From NCBI RefSeq assembly GCF_014384885.1, contig NZ_JACRST010000001.1, positions 310,001-374,000 on the forward strand: a stretch of DNA of 64,000 bases. Direction: 5' to 3'. Below are positions 46,588 to 55,176 of the stretch, in pieces (position 1 is the stretch's first letter; each line of letters begins with the position of its first letter). Source of the DNA: Ligaoa zhengdingensis (GTDB lineage Bacteria > Bacillota > Clostridia > Oscillospirales > Ruminococcaceae). The notes below the pieces were generated by a model that saw nothing but the letters and a program-made list of their open reading frames with translations, was not told the DNA's origin and searched no databases. Position numbers and translations under genes: made by a program.

Positions 46588-47153
46588 GCCTCTTTCCACA
46601 AAAATACCGGGATCGGCGGATCGTTCAAGCGGTTCCAAAACTGGCTGAGCAGTACGGTATAACGCCTCTGATCTATGCCGCGCAGAAACTCCAGCAGCGC
46701 ATCCCGCTCCTCATAGCCTGAAACTCCTCCGGCATAGATGCACAGGCACATCACGCCGCCTGGGCGCAGCAGCTCTAAACCCGACTGAATTGCCGCAATA
46801 CTGGTCTCGGGCCTGGTGAAAATATGGTGATCCCCACCGGGCAGCCAGCCGAAGTTGAAGACGACGCCGTCCACACTCCCCGGATCAGCGTAATCCGCCA
46901 TGCGGCTGTGGCAGGCGTGCACCACCTGTGCCACGGCCCCGTACCCCAGAGTCTCGATCCGCTCGCGCGTGCTTTTCACCGCATCCTCCTGGATATCAAA
47001 AGCCAGCACCCGCCCGGTGGGACCGACCAACCCGCACAAAAAAGCGGTATCCCCGCCCCGGCCGGCCGTCGCATCAATACAGAAAGCGCCCGGCTTGATC
47101 TGCTTTGCGAGAAAGCGATGGGCGAGACCCAGGGTATTGAGCTGTTGTGCCAT
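46584..47153 (-). CDS. mnmM: tRNA (mnm5s2U34)-methyltransferase-like protein
   Basis: 189-residue class I SAM methylase matching the YtqB/MnmM family, which completes the wobble-uridine modification in Gram-positive bacteria. Seen: motif I IDATAGRGGDTAFL, FDIQEDAV, and the diagnostic FNFGWLPGGDH (NLGYLPGGDH in relatives), then ETSIAAIQSGLELLRPGG. It lies 12 bases downstream of the alaX-like gene on the same strand, in a small translation-quality cluster. Confidence 0.88.
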   Translation of the reverse strand: MAQQLNTLGLAHRFLAKQIKPGAFCIDATAGRGGDTAFLCGLVGPTGRVLAFDIQEDAVKSTRERIETLGYGAVAQVVHACHSRMADYADPGSVDGVVFNFGWLPGGDHHIFTRPETSIAAIQSGLELLRPGGVMCLCIYAGGVSGYEERDALLEFLRGIDQRRYTVLLSQFWNRLNDPPIPVFLWKEA

Positions 47154-47165
47154 ATCCGCCCTCCT

Positions 47166-48320
47166 CTATTCCAAATCAATGATAAATGCCTCAATTTCTT
47201 TCCACGCACCGGCCAGCGTACCCTGGGCCAACTCAGCCGAACCGCCGCCGCGCCCCGAAAAACGCGCGGTGAGCTCTCTGCACAGCGGCCGCACGTCGCG
47301 CGCGGCGCTGCCCAAGGCAAACTGGAACTGTCCGGGTTCCCGCTCTGAAAGGATCGCGGCGACGCCGGTACACCTGCCGGTGAGCAGCAGGCAAAACCGG
47401 CGCAGGGCATCCGGCAGCAAGCCCTCCTCGAGCAGACAAAGGTTCCTCTCCCCTTCCGGCAGGGAAGCCGCTTTCAGCTCCATCCACTGATTTTGCAGGG
47501 CGGACAGCTTCTGGCGCAGTGCGGCGTTCTCATCGCAGACGCGCCTGACCGCAAGCGCGACCTCGCCGGGCTTGGCCGAAAGCAGGTTGGAAATCGCGGT
47601 CACGCTGCCGGTCTTTTCGGCGTAATCCGCCATCGCCCGCGCGCCGCACAGCAGCAGGATGCGCACACCGCCCTTATAGTGCTGGGAGCTCACGATCTTG
47701 ATGGGGCCCACCGATCCGGTTGCCGACACATGTAAGCCGCAGCAGGCGCATACGTCCACACCTGGCACGGACACGATGCGCACCGCGCCGGTCAGCTCCT
47801 TTTTACTGCGGTAATCCAGCGCAGCGAGCGCCGCGCCGTCGGGGTAATCGCAGCGCACCGGCAGGTTGGCAAACACCGCCTCGTTGGCGCGGCGCTCCAC
47901 TTCGCGGAGCTGTTCATCTGTCAGCGGGCCGCTGAAGTCCACCCGCACCGCGTCGCGTCCGATGTGAAAGCCCACATTATCGAGCCCAAACAGGCGGTGC
48001 ACAATGCCGGACACGATGTGTTCCCCCGTATGCTGCTGCATCATGGAGAAGCGGCGGGCCCAGTCGATCTCGCCCTGCACCGTCTCTCCCACCGGCAGCG
48101 GCCGGTCGGTGATGTGCGCCACCTCCTCGCCCTGTTCGCGTGTATCCAGAACCACCGCATCCCCCAGCCGGCCGGTATCGCCGGGCTGGCCGCCTCCCTC
48201 CGGATAAAAGAGGGTGCGGTCGAGGGTGACCGCATACCCCTCCTTCACCGCGTCGCATCCGGTTACCCGCGCGGTAAACTCGACCGCGCCGGTCTCCCGG
48301 TAAAACAGTTTTTCCGTCAT
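47166..48320 (-). CDS. alanyl-tRNA editing protein, long AlaX type with DHHA1 domain
   Basis: 384-residue trans-editing enzyme that clears Ser or Gly from tRNA-Ala. It consists of the AlaRS-like second additional domain (1-~230) with zinc ligands HTGEH and CACCGLHV, a coiled-coil linker (about 255-285), and a DHHA1 domain (about 290-384) with the Gly-rich SGRGGGSAELAQG. The aminoacylation domain of AlaRS is absent, so it is not a truncated synthetase. Likely co-transcribed with mnmM. Confidence 0.9.
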   Translation of the reverse strand: MTEKLFYRETGAVEFTARVTGCDAVKEGYAVTLDRTLFYPEGGGQPGDTGRLGDAVVLDTREQGEEVAHITDRPLPVGETVQGEIDWARRFSMMQQHTGEHIVSGIVHRLFGLDNVGFHIGRDAVRVDFSGPLTDEQLREVERRANEAVFANLPVRCDYPDGAALAALDYRSKKELTGAVRIVSVPGVDVCACCGLHVSATGSVGPIKIVSSQHYKGGVRILLLCGARAMADYAEKTGSVTAISNLLSAKPGEVALAVRRVCDENAALRQKLSALQNQWMELKAASLPEGERNLCLLEEGLLPDALRRFCLLLTGRCTGVAAILSEREPGQFQFALGSAARDVRPLCRELTARFSGRGGGSAELAQGTLAGAWKEIEAFIIDLE

Positions 48321-48338
48321 TCGTTCCGCCTCGATTCT

Positions 48339-49073
48339 CTAAGGCTGCGCAGTGGGCAGCCGGTGTAAAAAGTCCAGCACAATCGCATTGAAGATCTGCG
48401 GCATTTTGGCCGCGACAAAGTGGTCGGCCCGGGGCACGATTTCCAGCCGCGCACCGGGGATCGACCGCGCGATCAGCTCGGTGTGCTCGGGCCGGATCAT
48501 ATCCCGCTCTCCAGCGATCACCAGTGTGGGCACATGGACAGCCGACAGGCGCGACGGCTTGAAATGGGGATATTTCACCATGAGGCCCAACACCTCGCTC
48601 TTTTTGCGCGCTTCTTTGGAGACAGCGCCTAATGCGCGCGCCGCGTAATAACCCGCCGTGACCGGGAGCTGTATGGCGCGCTTCACACCAGAGGGATCGA
48701 GGTTGGCTCCATTCAGGATCAGCGAGCGCAGGCGCGCCGGATGGCGCAGCGCAAACGCGAGGGCAATGTTGCCCCCGTCTGAAAAGCCCAAAAGATGCGC
48801 CTTTTCCGCATCCAGCTCGTCCATCACCGCGGCGACGTCGTCCGCGAACCGTTCAAAACAGAATGCGCCGCTTCCCCGGGTGGAACGCCCGTGCCCGCGG
48901 GTGTCGATTGCGATTACCCGATAGCGCTGTGAAAAGGCTGGCACCTGCTCATCAAAATAGCAGAGGTTCTCCCCGTTGCCGTGCAGCAACACCAGGGGCT
49001 CCCCCGCTCCAGTCACCTCATAATAGATCTTCGCTTCCCCCACTGGCACCCAACCGTGCCTCGCCTCTCTCAT
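48339..49073 (-). CDS. alpha/beta hydrolase
   Basis: 244-residue alpha/beta-fold hydrolase. Oxyanion/HG motif LLHGNGEN, nucleophile elbow GFSDGG (Ser), acid Asp in IAGERDMIRPEH, and catalytic His in PRADHFVAAK. The substrate is not deducible. AAGGAG is well placed before the ATG. It is 19 bases upstream of the alaX-like gene and may lead that operon. Confidence 0.88.
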   Translation of the reverse strand: MREARHGWVPVGEAKIYYEVTGAGEPLVLLHGNGENLCYFDEQVPAFSQRYRVIAIDTRGHGRSTRGSGAFCFERFADDVAAVMDELDAEKAHLLGFSDGGNIALAFALRHPARLRSLILNGANLDPSGVKRAIQLPVTAGYYAARALGAVSKEARKKSEVLGLMVKYPHFKPSRLSAVHVPTLVIAGERDMIRPEHTELIARSIPGARLEIVPRADHFVAAKMPQIFNAIVLDFLHRLPTAQP

Positions 49074-49123
49074 CTGGGTATCTCCTTCACTTGTTTTGAT
49101 ATGCCGCCCTTGGCGACACGGCC

Positions 49124-49216
49124 TTACAATTCAAGCGCGTACTCGCAAAGCGGGCATATGCGCGTATCATTGGCTATAAAGGCGGGAGTACCGCAGGTGC
49201 GGATCGCCTAGGCCAT
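49124..49216 (-). pseudogene. possible zinc-ribbon remnant with in-frame TAG
   Basis: The frame reads ATG GCC TAG, then a run ending CGTPAFIANDTRICPLCEYA and a normal TAA. The CxxC half-ribbon looks protein-like, but the first half is short of a cysteine pair, the third codon is a stop, and no ribosome site precedes it. Probably a decayed gene tail; chance is possible. Confidence 0.25.
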
Positions 49217-49220
49217 CAAA

Positions 49221-49248
49221 CTATAATAGCCGCTTGCGGTTATTATAG
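49221..49248. promoter_or_regulatory. symmetric AT hairpin containing -10-like boxes on both strands
   Basis: CTATAATAGCCGC / GCGGTTATTATAG, 12 of 13 bases paired. Each arm holds a TATAAT-like sequence, between the divergent hydrolase and GNAT-fusion genes. Confidence 0.4.
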
Positions 49249-49349
49249 CATACCTCTTATCTTTTTGAAAGCGCGCATCCCCTCAAAAAAGGTGGCGAAT
49301 CCGGCCGGTTTGTGTTAAAGTAGAAAAAAACATGAAGGGAAGAGTCGAA

Positions 49350-50294
49350 ATGAGGTTGGCCAAACGGAGCGATCTGCCGCGCGTCCTGGAGATCTGCGCG
49401 GCGACCGTGGCAATCATGTGCGAAGAAGGGTTACACCAGTGGGGCGACAATTATCCGCTGGAGGCGGATTTTGTAAGGGACATCGAACGGCGGGAACTCT
49501 ATGTGCAGGAACAGGGTGGGGCGGTGCTCGGCTTCGTCTGTATCAACCGCGACCAGTCCCCGGAATACCGTTTGGTCGACTGGAAGACCGGCGACGGCTG
49601 TCTGGTGCTGCACCGCATGGCGGTCGCACCCGAAGCGCGCCGCCAAGGCATTGGACGGCGGATGATCGCCTTCGCGGAGCAGATGGCGTTTCAGCAGGGG
49701 GTGTGCTTTTTGCGCACCGATACCCATTCGCAAAACTGCCGGATGAATGCGCTGTTCGCCGCCTGCGGCCTGGAACGCGCCGGTGTGGTGCGTTTTCCCA
49801 ACCGCGACGAGGACTTCTACTGCTATGAAAAGAGGATCAGCTCGGGGGAGCTCAGCGAGACCGCCGCCCGGCTGCTGCTCGAAACAGCCGGTTACGGGGT
49901 GTTTTGCACCGCGTCGGGCGACGGCGAGCCCTACGGCGTGCCGGTGCATTTTGTTTACTTGGAGGAGGAGCAGGAGCTTTTCTTCCACTGTGCCCTGACC
50001 GGCCGCAAGCTACAGAACATCGCGGAAAACCCGCGCGCATCGGTCACCGCAGTGACCGGCTGCCGTATCCTTCCGGCATCCTATACCACCGCCTACGAAA
50101 GCGTGATCGCTTCCGGACACGCTGAGCTGGTTTCCGACCCGGAAGAAAAGCGCCGCCTGCTGCGCTTACTGTGCGAACGGTTCGCGCCGGGGCAGGACCG
50201 CCGGGACGCGGTCATCAACAAATATCTGTCCTCAGTGGCAATCTGCCGGGTCGAGCTGGACTCGATCCACGGCAAACGCAGCTTGGGACACTGA
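49350..50294 (+). CDS. GNAT acetyltransferase fused to flavin-type split barrel
   Basis: 314 residues in two domains. Residues about 1-160 are a GNAT acetyltransferase with the acetyl-CoA loop RRQGIGRRM; residues about 170-300 are a pyridoxamine-5'-phosphate-oxidase-like split barrel of the NimA type (GYGVFCTASGDGEPYGVPVHFVY ... FFHCALTGRKLQNI ... YESVIASGHAELV). The start is the ATG at 49350 preceded by AGGGAAGAG; an ATG 18 bases upstream overlaps that site. The substrate is unknown. A combination with a flavin or heme-binding barrel suggests small-molecule detoxification, by inference only. Confidence 0.85.
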   Translation: MRLAKRSDLPRVLEICAATVAIMCEEGLHQWGDNYPLEADFVRDIERRELYVQEQGGAVLGFVCINRDQSPEYRLVDWKTGDGCLVLHRMAVAPEARRQGIGRRMIAFAEQMAFQQGVCFLRTDTHSQNCRMNALFAACGLERAGVVRFPNRDEDFYCYEKRISSGELSETAARLLLETAGYGVFCTASGDGEPYGVPVHFVYLEEEQELFFHCALTGRKLQNIAENPRASVTAVTGCRILPASYTTAYESVIASGHAELVSDPEEKRRLLRLLCERFAPGQDRRDAVINKYLSSVAICRVELDSIHGKRSLGH

Positions 50295-50297
50295 ATT

Positions 50298-50939
50298 TCA
50301 GAGCTTAAAAAAGGCAAGCACGATCAACATTGCGCCCCCCAGCCAGGAGAGGTTCAGCTGGAACCGTTTTGCAGCCTTTTTTCCCAGCCAGCAGCCCAAT
50401 TTGACCGCGAGCGCGCCGAGCAGCAGGGAAAAGAACACGGCTTCCAACACCCCTGCGTCGCCCAGGCCCGCACCAAATCCGACGGCCAGGCCGTCCAGAG
50501 AGAGCGCCACAGCCAGTGACGAAGCCTCGCCGGGTGAGAGCTGCCGGGAGCAATCCCAATCCGCCACCTCAGGGTCCGCATAGATTGAAAGGATACAGCG
50601 CAGCTGCGAAACCGAGAAGCTCAGCTCCCGGCGCACTCCCTTGTGCCTTCGGATAAACGATTTGACCGAGCTGTCGAACAGTTTCACCAAACCCAAAATC
50701 AGCAGAATGGAGAAACACACCGCCTTGGTCAAGCCGGCTGGCAGGAACGGTTGGAGTACCGAACCGGCCACAAGGGCGACCCCCAGGATGCCGCTGCAAA
50801 TCAAGCTGATTACAGTGACCGAGCTGCGGGGAATGTCGATCTGGTTGGTTCCATACGCAAAGCTGGCGACAAACGCGTCGGTGGACAGCGCTGTCACCAG
50901 CAGGAGGGCCTCCAGGGCGGAAAGTAACGTGATATGCAA
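50298..50939 (-). CDS. ytaF: sporulation membrane protein YtaF
   Basis: 213-residue membrane protein of the YtaF/MntP-like (DUF204-type) family with six helices in two repeats. Each repeat has the conserved Asp motif: ALSTDAFVASFAYG and ALSLDGLAVGFGAGLG. In Bacillus the gene is in the sporulation regulon; the transported ion is unproven. The start is TTG at 50939 with AAGGCGG upstream; a longer reading to 51047 would prepend an arginine-rich stretch and is rejected. It converges on the GNAT-fusion gene. Confidence 0.85.
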   Translation of the reverse strand: MHITLLSALEALLLVTALSTDAFVASFAYGTNQIDIPRSSVTVISLICSGILGVALVAGSVLQPFLPAGLTKAVCFSILLILGLVKLFDSSVKSFIRRHKGVRRELSFSVSQLRCILSIYADPEVADWDCSRQLSPGEASSLAVALSLDGLAVGFGAGLGDAGVLEAVFFSLLLGALAVKLGCWLGKKAAKRFQLNLSWLGGAMLIVLAFFKL

Positions 50940-51104
50940 AGGGACACACCGCCTTTCTATGCTTGAACCCTCCGGGGCAAAAACGCGGCAGCCGGGCCGT
51001 TTTGCAGATAAACGGCGGCGGCACGGCGGTTTTCTCAGAGGTTTCACTCTATCCTATTCGATTGGGAACAGCGGGGTGCCTGTCGCACGGACGATTCATA
51101 GCTG

Positions 51105-51162
51105 CCCAAATGGCCGCGGGGCGATGTCCAAATTTAAGGACATCGCCCCGCGGCCATTTGGG
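51105..51162. repeat. 25-bp perfect inverted repeat
   Basis: Two 25-base arms, CCCAAATGGCCGCGGG... and its exact complement, flank an 8-base AT loop (AAATTTAA). It lies between the chorismatase-like stop and ytaF. Neither strand has a T-run after it, so it is not a classical terminator. Confidence 0.8.
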
Positions 51163-51195
51163 ATATTAACAAAGAGAAGTGGTAAGTAAAATGAA

Positions 51196-52344
51196 TCAGC
51201 GCGCCTTCAGCGCCACACCGTCCAGCTCAAACAACAGGTCGGTGCGGCAAACATCGCCTACCACGCAAACCGGCGCAAAGTCTGCGATTTTGAGTTCCTG
51301 CAATAGATCCAGGAACAGGTCGTAATATTCTCTTTCTTTGAAAAAACAGTTGGACTGCACCATATCATCAAAGGTCATCCCCTGCTGCTCCAGAAGGCCC
51401 AGCACGTTGATGAGCGTCCATTTGATCTGTTCATACGGCTGGCCGATAAATGCGGTCTTTCCATCACGGTCGATGCTCGCGGTGCCGGAAATCTGCATCT
51501 CCACCAGCTTTTCATCCCGGATCACCATTCCCCGGGAAAAGGTGGGTTTAAACAGGTAGGTGTCGCCCTCCGCCTCGTTCTGGCGGATGTTGTACACCCG
51601 GATCAGCTCGGGGTGCGGGCGCCGCTTGTTCACGCAGGCCAAATCCATAGAGACCGACCTGCCGCAGCCGTAGTCCCCGCCGATGCAGGTGCTCGCGGGC
51701 AGCTCTGCGGCGCTTCCGGAATAATCGATCCCCTCCTCCTGATAGAACTGCCGCCGCCCGTCGTTGAGCCCCTGGTAGTTCTGTTCCATCTCACTCAGAT
51801 AAATCCATTTTCGCACGATATCCTTCGCGCAAAAGCCGTTTGCTTCCAGGCATTCCTTGGCGAAATGAAACATCGAGCGCACCTCGGTTTCGATGCCGGC
51901 GAGCTCGCCTTCCCGACCGGTGAGGCCGGTGAGATACAACCATTCGCCCGACTCGAGATCGAGCCTGGCCGCCACCGGCCAGGGCAGGCCGTCCATGCTG
52001 TAGTATTCGGTGCGGACGCTTCCTTTCCGTGGGGTCACACCGTAAACCGTGATCCCCGCCATCGGCGCATCTGCCACCGGTACCCCCTGGAGGTAAACGG
52101 CCGGTGCGGGCGGAATGCCGCGATCCCGGCAGCAGCGCAGGCGGCGACCGTGGTGGGCTTCCCGCTGCGAAAGCTGTCCGAACGCCTTCTCATAGACCAC
52201 CACGATCCCCTGCTTCTGGATAAAATCGTAGAGCTCATCACAGCTCGCCTCCAGCTCCCGCTCCGTGAGGGCGGATTTCAGGTCCAAATTGATATAGTAT
52301 TTGTTACAGTCCTCCTGTTGAAACCGCTTCCATTGCAATGACAT
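51196..52344 (-). CDS. chorismatase-like (FkbO/Hyg5-type), RidA-fold protein
   Basis: About 382 residues. The C-terminal ~120 residues are clearly RidA/YjgF-like ([32 protein letters not shown]), ending [15 protein letters not shown] where simple RidA deaminases have an ART-type arginine loop. The middle has [27 protein letters not shown] and LPASTCIGG, the pattern I associate with chorismatases, which cleave chorismate to a hydroxybenzoate or dihydroxy-cyclohexadienoate plus pyruvate. It follows, and overlaps by about 40 bases, a DAHP synthase gene. The start is the second ATG (52344), nine bases after AGGGAGG; 52350 is also possible. Confidence 0.6.
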   Translation of the reverse strand: MSLQWKRFQQEDCNKYYINLDLKSALTERELEASCDELYDFIQKQGIVVVYEKAFGQLSQREAHHGRRLRCCRDRGIPPAPAVYLQGVPVADAPMAGITVYGVTPRKGSVRTEYYSMDGLPWPVAARLDLESGEWLYLTGLTGREGELAGIETEVRSMFHFAKECLEANGFCAKDIVRKWIYLSEMEQNYQGLNDGRRQFYQEEGIDYSGSAAELPASTCIGGDYGCGRSVSMDLACVNKRRPHPELIRVYNIRQNEAEGDTYLFKPTFSRGMVIRDEKLVEMQISGTASIDRDGKTAFIGQPYEQIKWTLINVLGLLEQQGMTFDDMVQSNCFFKEREYYDLFLDLLQELKIADFAPVCVVGDVCRTDLLFELDGVALKAR

Positions 52345-53137
52345 CGGCATCGTCCTCCCTTTTGTTCAATTGTTCCAAAAACGTGCGGAATTCGGTCAGA
52401 TCCATCTGCTGCGCCTTGTCGCATTTCGCGTCCCGCGGATGGTTGTGCACCTCCAACATCAAACCGTCCGCGCCGCAGGCGAGCGCAGCCCGCGCCACCG
52501 GCAGGGCGATATCCTTTCGGCCCAGTGAATGGCTAAGATCCACCAGGATGGGCAGGGAGGATTGCGTCTTTACCAGAGGGATACAAGCGATATCCAGAGT
52601 GTTGCGGGTGCTGTCCTCAAACGTGCGGATTCCCCGCTCACAGAGGATGACCTTTTGATTTCCGCCCGATACGATATACTCCGTGGCCAACAAAAATTCT
52701 CGAACGGTTGTCATCATGCCGCGTTTGAGAACAACCGGAAAATCGATGCGTCCGAGCTCCTTGAGCAACGAAAAATTCTGCATATTTCGCGCACCCACCT
52801 GGATGACGTCGGTGTAGCGCATCCCCAGTTCGATGTCGCGCACGTCCATGATCTCTGAAACCGCCAACATATCGTAACGCCTGCGGACCCGGTCGATGAT
52901 CTTCATCCCCTCTTCGCCCAGGCCCTGAAAATCATAAGGCGATGTGCGCGGCTTAAAAGCACCCCCGCGCAAAAACCGTACACCGCATTCCTTGAGGGAG
53001 CGTGCCACCGCATCCAATTCTTTTTCGCTCTCCACCGCGCACGGCCCCGCAACGATGATTTTCCCTTTGGGCAGGCCAAAGAGCTCGTTGATTGTCGGGA
53101 ACGCGAGCTCCTGCACCAACAGCTTTTCTCCGTTCAA
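52304..53137 (-). CDS. aroF: 3-deoxy-7-phosphoheptulonate (DAHP) synthase
   Basis: 277-residue type I-beta DAHP synthase, first step of the shikimate pathway. Seen: [34 protein letters not shown], the metal/substrate region [43 protein letters not shown], and [11 protein letters not shown] near the end. It is short, without a fused ACT or chorismate-mutase domain, so no built-in feedback domain is seen. The start is TTG with AAAGGGGG upstream. It is coupled to the overlapping chorismatase-like gene and not to other aro genes. Confidence 0.93.
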   Translation of the reverse strand: MNGEKLLVQELAFPTINELFGLPKGKIIVAGPCAVESEKELDAVARSLKECGVRFLRGGAFKPRTSPYDFQGLGEEGMKIIDRVRRRYDMLAVSEIMDVRDIELGMRYTDVIQVGARNMQNFSLLKELGRIDFPVVLKRGMMTTVREFLLATEYIVSGGNQKVILCERGIRTFEDSTRNTLDIACIPLVKTQSSLPILVDLSHSLGRKDIALPVARAALACGADGLMLEVHNHPRDAKCDKAQQMDLTEFRTFLEQLNKREDDADVIAMEAVSTGGL

Positions 53138-53584
53138 GACAACTTCCCCCTTTCCACACCAGCCTGTCGACTTCCATTCGATTTAGTTAGGCGGGCCCAA
53201 TAAGATAGTAACATATTTATAAATTACTATAACATTATTATGAATTCAATAGTTTTTTTCAAGTTTGTGAAAAGAGGCTATGAAATTATTTTTTTCTTGT
53301 TTAAAAACACAATTGTTAATATTAAATCAATTTAATAGACGAATTTTGTCTCTATTTCAGCTTTTTTTCTAACTTTTTTTAATATTTTATTCTTATTTTA
53401 AACCATCTCTTCCTATACAGATTCTCTATTTTATACAAGAGATCGACCATATTTTATTCAATAGTCACCATAAAACATATCTTTAAATCTGTCAATAATA
53501 TGATGAAAAAATAATGTTTCAATTTATCTTCAAGCACTGTATGATCTTACAAAAAGCGCAGATACTACCACTGAGGTGAATACT
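53138..53584. other. AT-rich intergenic island
   Basis: 447 bases, strikingly AT-rich from about 53210 to 53530 compared with its GC-rich surroundings, with long T-runs (for example 53360-53385). It separates the divergent aroF and 53585 genes and must hold both promoters, but I cannot pick one pair with confidence. No reading frame. Confidence 0.55.
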
Positions 53585-53803
53585 ATGGCTACCAAACAAC
53601 TTACCTTTTCCTGGAATAGCTCTTCCTCACCCGATTTCGATTCGCTGAAACAGCGTCTGAGCGCACTGCGCGGCGTAACCGAAATGGATATCCAATCGGC
53701 CGACAACGGCCTCGTGGTGGATTTCGACGAGCGCTTCAGCAGCGCGCAGGAGATCGTCAACACGCTGGAGGAGATCGGTTACCGGCCAAACGACGGCCGC
53801 TGA
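53585..53803 (+). CDS. small HMA-like protein without cysteines
   Basis: 72-residue protein with the beta-alpha-beta-beta-alpha-beta pattern of heavy-metal-associated (CopZ-like) domains: QLTFSWNSS, then LKQRLSALRGVTEMDIQSADNGLVVDFDERFSSAQEIVNTLEEIGY. The usual metal-binding CxxC after strand 1 is replaced by Ser/Pro (SSSSPDFD), so it should not bind copper in the normal way. Role unknown. The start is the ATG at 53585 with GAGGTGA upstream; an ATG three codons earlier is possible. Confidence 0.7.
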   Translation: MATKQLTFSWNSSSSPDFDSLKQRLSALRGVTEMDIQSADNGLVVDFDERFSSAQEIVNTLEEIGYRPNDGR

Positions 53804-53812
53804 CGGCAAACA

Positions 53813-53851
53813 AAAACACCGGGATGCAAACCGCTGCATCCCGGTGTTTTG
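53813..53851. terminator. bidirectional terminator
   Basis: 16-bp perfect stem AAAACACCGGGATGCA / TGCATCCCGGTGTTTT between convergent small genes. Confidence 0.9.
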
Positions 53852-53852
53852 T

Positions 53853-54119
53853 TCATAATCGTCCGCTCTTTTGCTGTTCCTCCAGCCATTGGTGAATCCG
53901 CTCCAACCCCTCCTGATCGATCGAAAAACTCTGTTCCGCGGCCACCTCGCTCTTGTCGGAACAGTTGGGACCGTACCAGACGATCGCGCGCAGATTTTCC
54001 TTCTCATTGAAAATCCGGTAGTTAAAACCCTCCCAGCTGCCGGAATAGCCGTTTCCAGCCTCAAAATAATCCAACCTGGGCAGATCAAAGAGATGTTCTG
54101 TCAGCTCCACTTCCAGCAT
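53853..54119 (-). CDS. conserved hypothetical small protein
   Basis: 88-residue acidic protein with an aromatic-rich core (LDYFEAGNGYSGSWEGFNYRIF, then LRAIVWYGPNCSDKS). I do not recognise it beyond resembling small clostridial hypotheticals. The ATG follows GGGG after five bases. It lies about 80 bases downstream of yebC on the same strand and may share its transcript. Confidence 0.65.
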   Translation of the reverse strand: MLEVELTEHLFDLPRLDYFEAGNGYSGSWEGFNYRIFNEKENLRAIVWYGPNCSDKSEVAAEQSFSIDQEGLERIHQWLEEQQKSGRL

Positions 54120-54199
54120 CCTTTCCCCACAGTATTGCTCTATGCAAAGGGGCGGAAACAGCCCACAGCCGCCCCCGCCCATATCATCGCATTTTTGTG

Positions 54200-54946
54200 T
54201 TATTCTTCGTCCGCGTCCTCGTCGGGATTCTCCCAGTTGTGATAGACCTCCTGCACATCGTCGTTGTCCTCCAGCGCATCCAGCAGGCGGTTCATCTTCT
54301 CGCGCAGCTCCGGATCGTCGATGGTGGTATAGGTGGACGGAATCAACGGGCTATCTGCCGAAAGCACCGCATAGCCCTTTTCGGTCAGGCCGCGGTTCAC
54401 CGCATGAACGCTCGCAGGACTGCAAGCAATCTCCACCACATCGCCTTCGACGCTGAAATCGTCTGCGCCCACCTCCATGCAATCCTCCATCAGCTGCTCC
54501 TCGTTGACGTTTTTGTTCTCGACGACGACCATGCCCTTTTTCTCAAACAGGAAGGAAACGCAGCCGTTTTGGCCGAGGTTACCGCCGAACTTGTCGAAGT
54601 AGTGGCGCAGGTCGCCCGCGGTGCGGTTTTTGTTGTCGGTCAGGGCTTCAACAATGACTGCCACACCACAAGGGCCGTAGCCCTCGTACACCATATCGAT
54701 ATAGTTGTTTTTATCGCCGTCGTTTGCCGCCTTTTTGATGGCGCGCTCGATATTATCGTTGGGGACATTGTTCGCCTTGGCCTTCGCGATGAGGTCATAC
54801 AGCTTGCTGTTGTTGTTGGGATCGGCGCCGCCCTCTTTGACCGCCACCGAAATCTCCCTGCCAATTTTGGTGAAAACCTTGGCGCGCGCACCGTCTGTTT
54901 TTTCCTTTTTCCGCTTAATGGTACTCCACTTGGAATGTCCAGACAT
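54200..54946 (-). CDS. yebC: YebC/PmpR-family protein
   Basis: 248-residue member of the YebC/TACO1 family, full length, beginning MSGHSKWSTIKRKKEKTDGARAKVFTKIGREI. Long described as a transcriptional regulator, the family is now also linked to translation through difficult (proline-rich) sequences, the mitochondrial TACO1 role. Three-domain architecture with the conserved YEGYGPCGVAVIVEALTDNKNRT. The acidic C-terminus (ENPDEDADEE) is typical. GAGGACG precedes the ATG. Confidence 0.95.
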   Translation of the reverse strand: MSGHSKWSTIKRKKEKTDGARAKVFTKIGREISVAVKEGGADPNNNSKLYDLIAKAKANNVPNDNIERAIKKAANDGDKNNYIDMVYEGYGPCGVAVIVEALTDNKNRTAGDLRHYFDKFGGNLGQNGCVSFLFEKKGMVVVENKNVNEEQLMEDCMEVGADDFSVEGDVVEIACSPASVHAVNRGLTEKGYAVLSADSPLIPSTYTTIDDPELREKMNRLLDALEDNDDVQEVYHNWENPDEDADEE

Positions 54947-55079
54947 CTGATTATCGTCCTCTCATCAAAAGAATTCATACTTTATTATACTATCATACCG
55001 CTTTCTTCAATTCAAGGGTCAATGCGGCTGGATTCCAAAAAAAGTGGTGAATTCTCAGGACAATTCGTATCTTTGTACA

Positions 55080-55108
55080 TTGTGAAGCTTTACCAATGGT
55101 GTTACAAT
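55080..55108 (+). promoter_or_regulatory. promoter of PII-like/antiporter operon
   Basis: TTGTGA (55080) and TACAAT (55103), spacer 17 nt. Confidence 0.55.
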
Positions 55109-55176
55109 AGTTATGGTTAATCAATACAAAAAACAGCGAGGGCGGCCCAAGGGCCACCCGGAGGAGGGTAACTTTC

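Noticed and set aside
51105..51162. Insertion sequence or MITE at the long palindrome
   Set aside because: No transposase, no target-site duplication noticed, and no second copy in the window.
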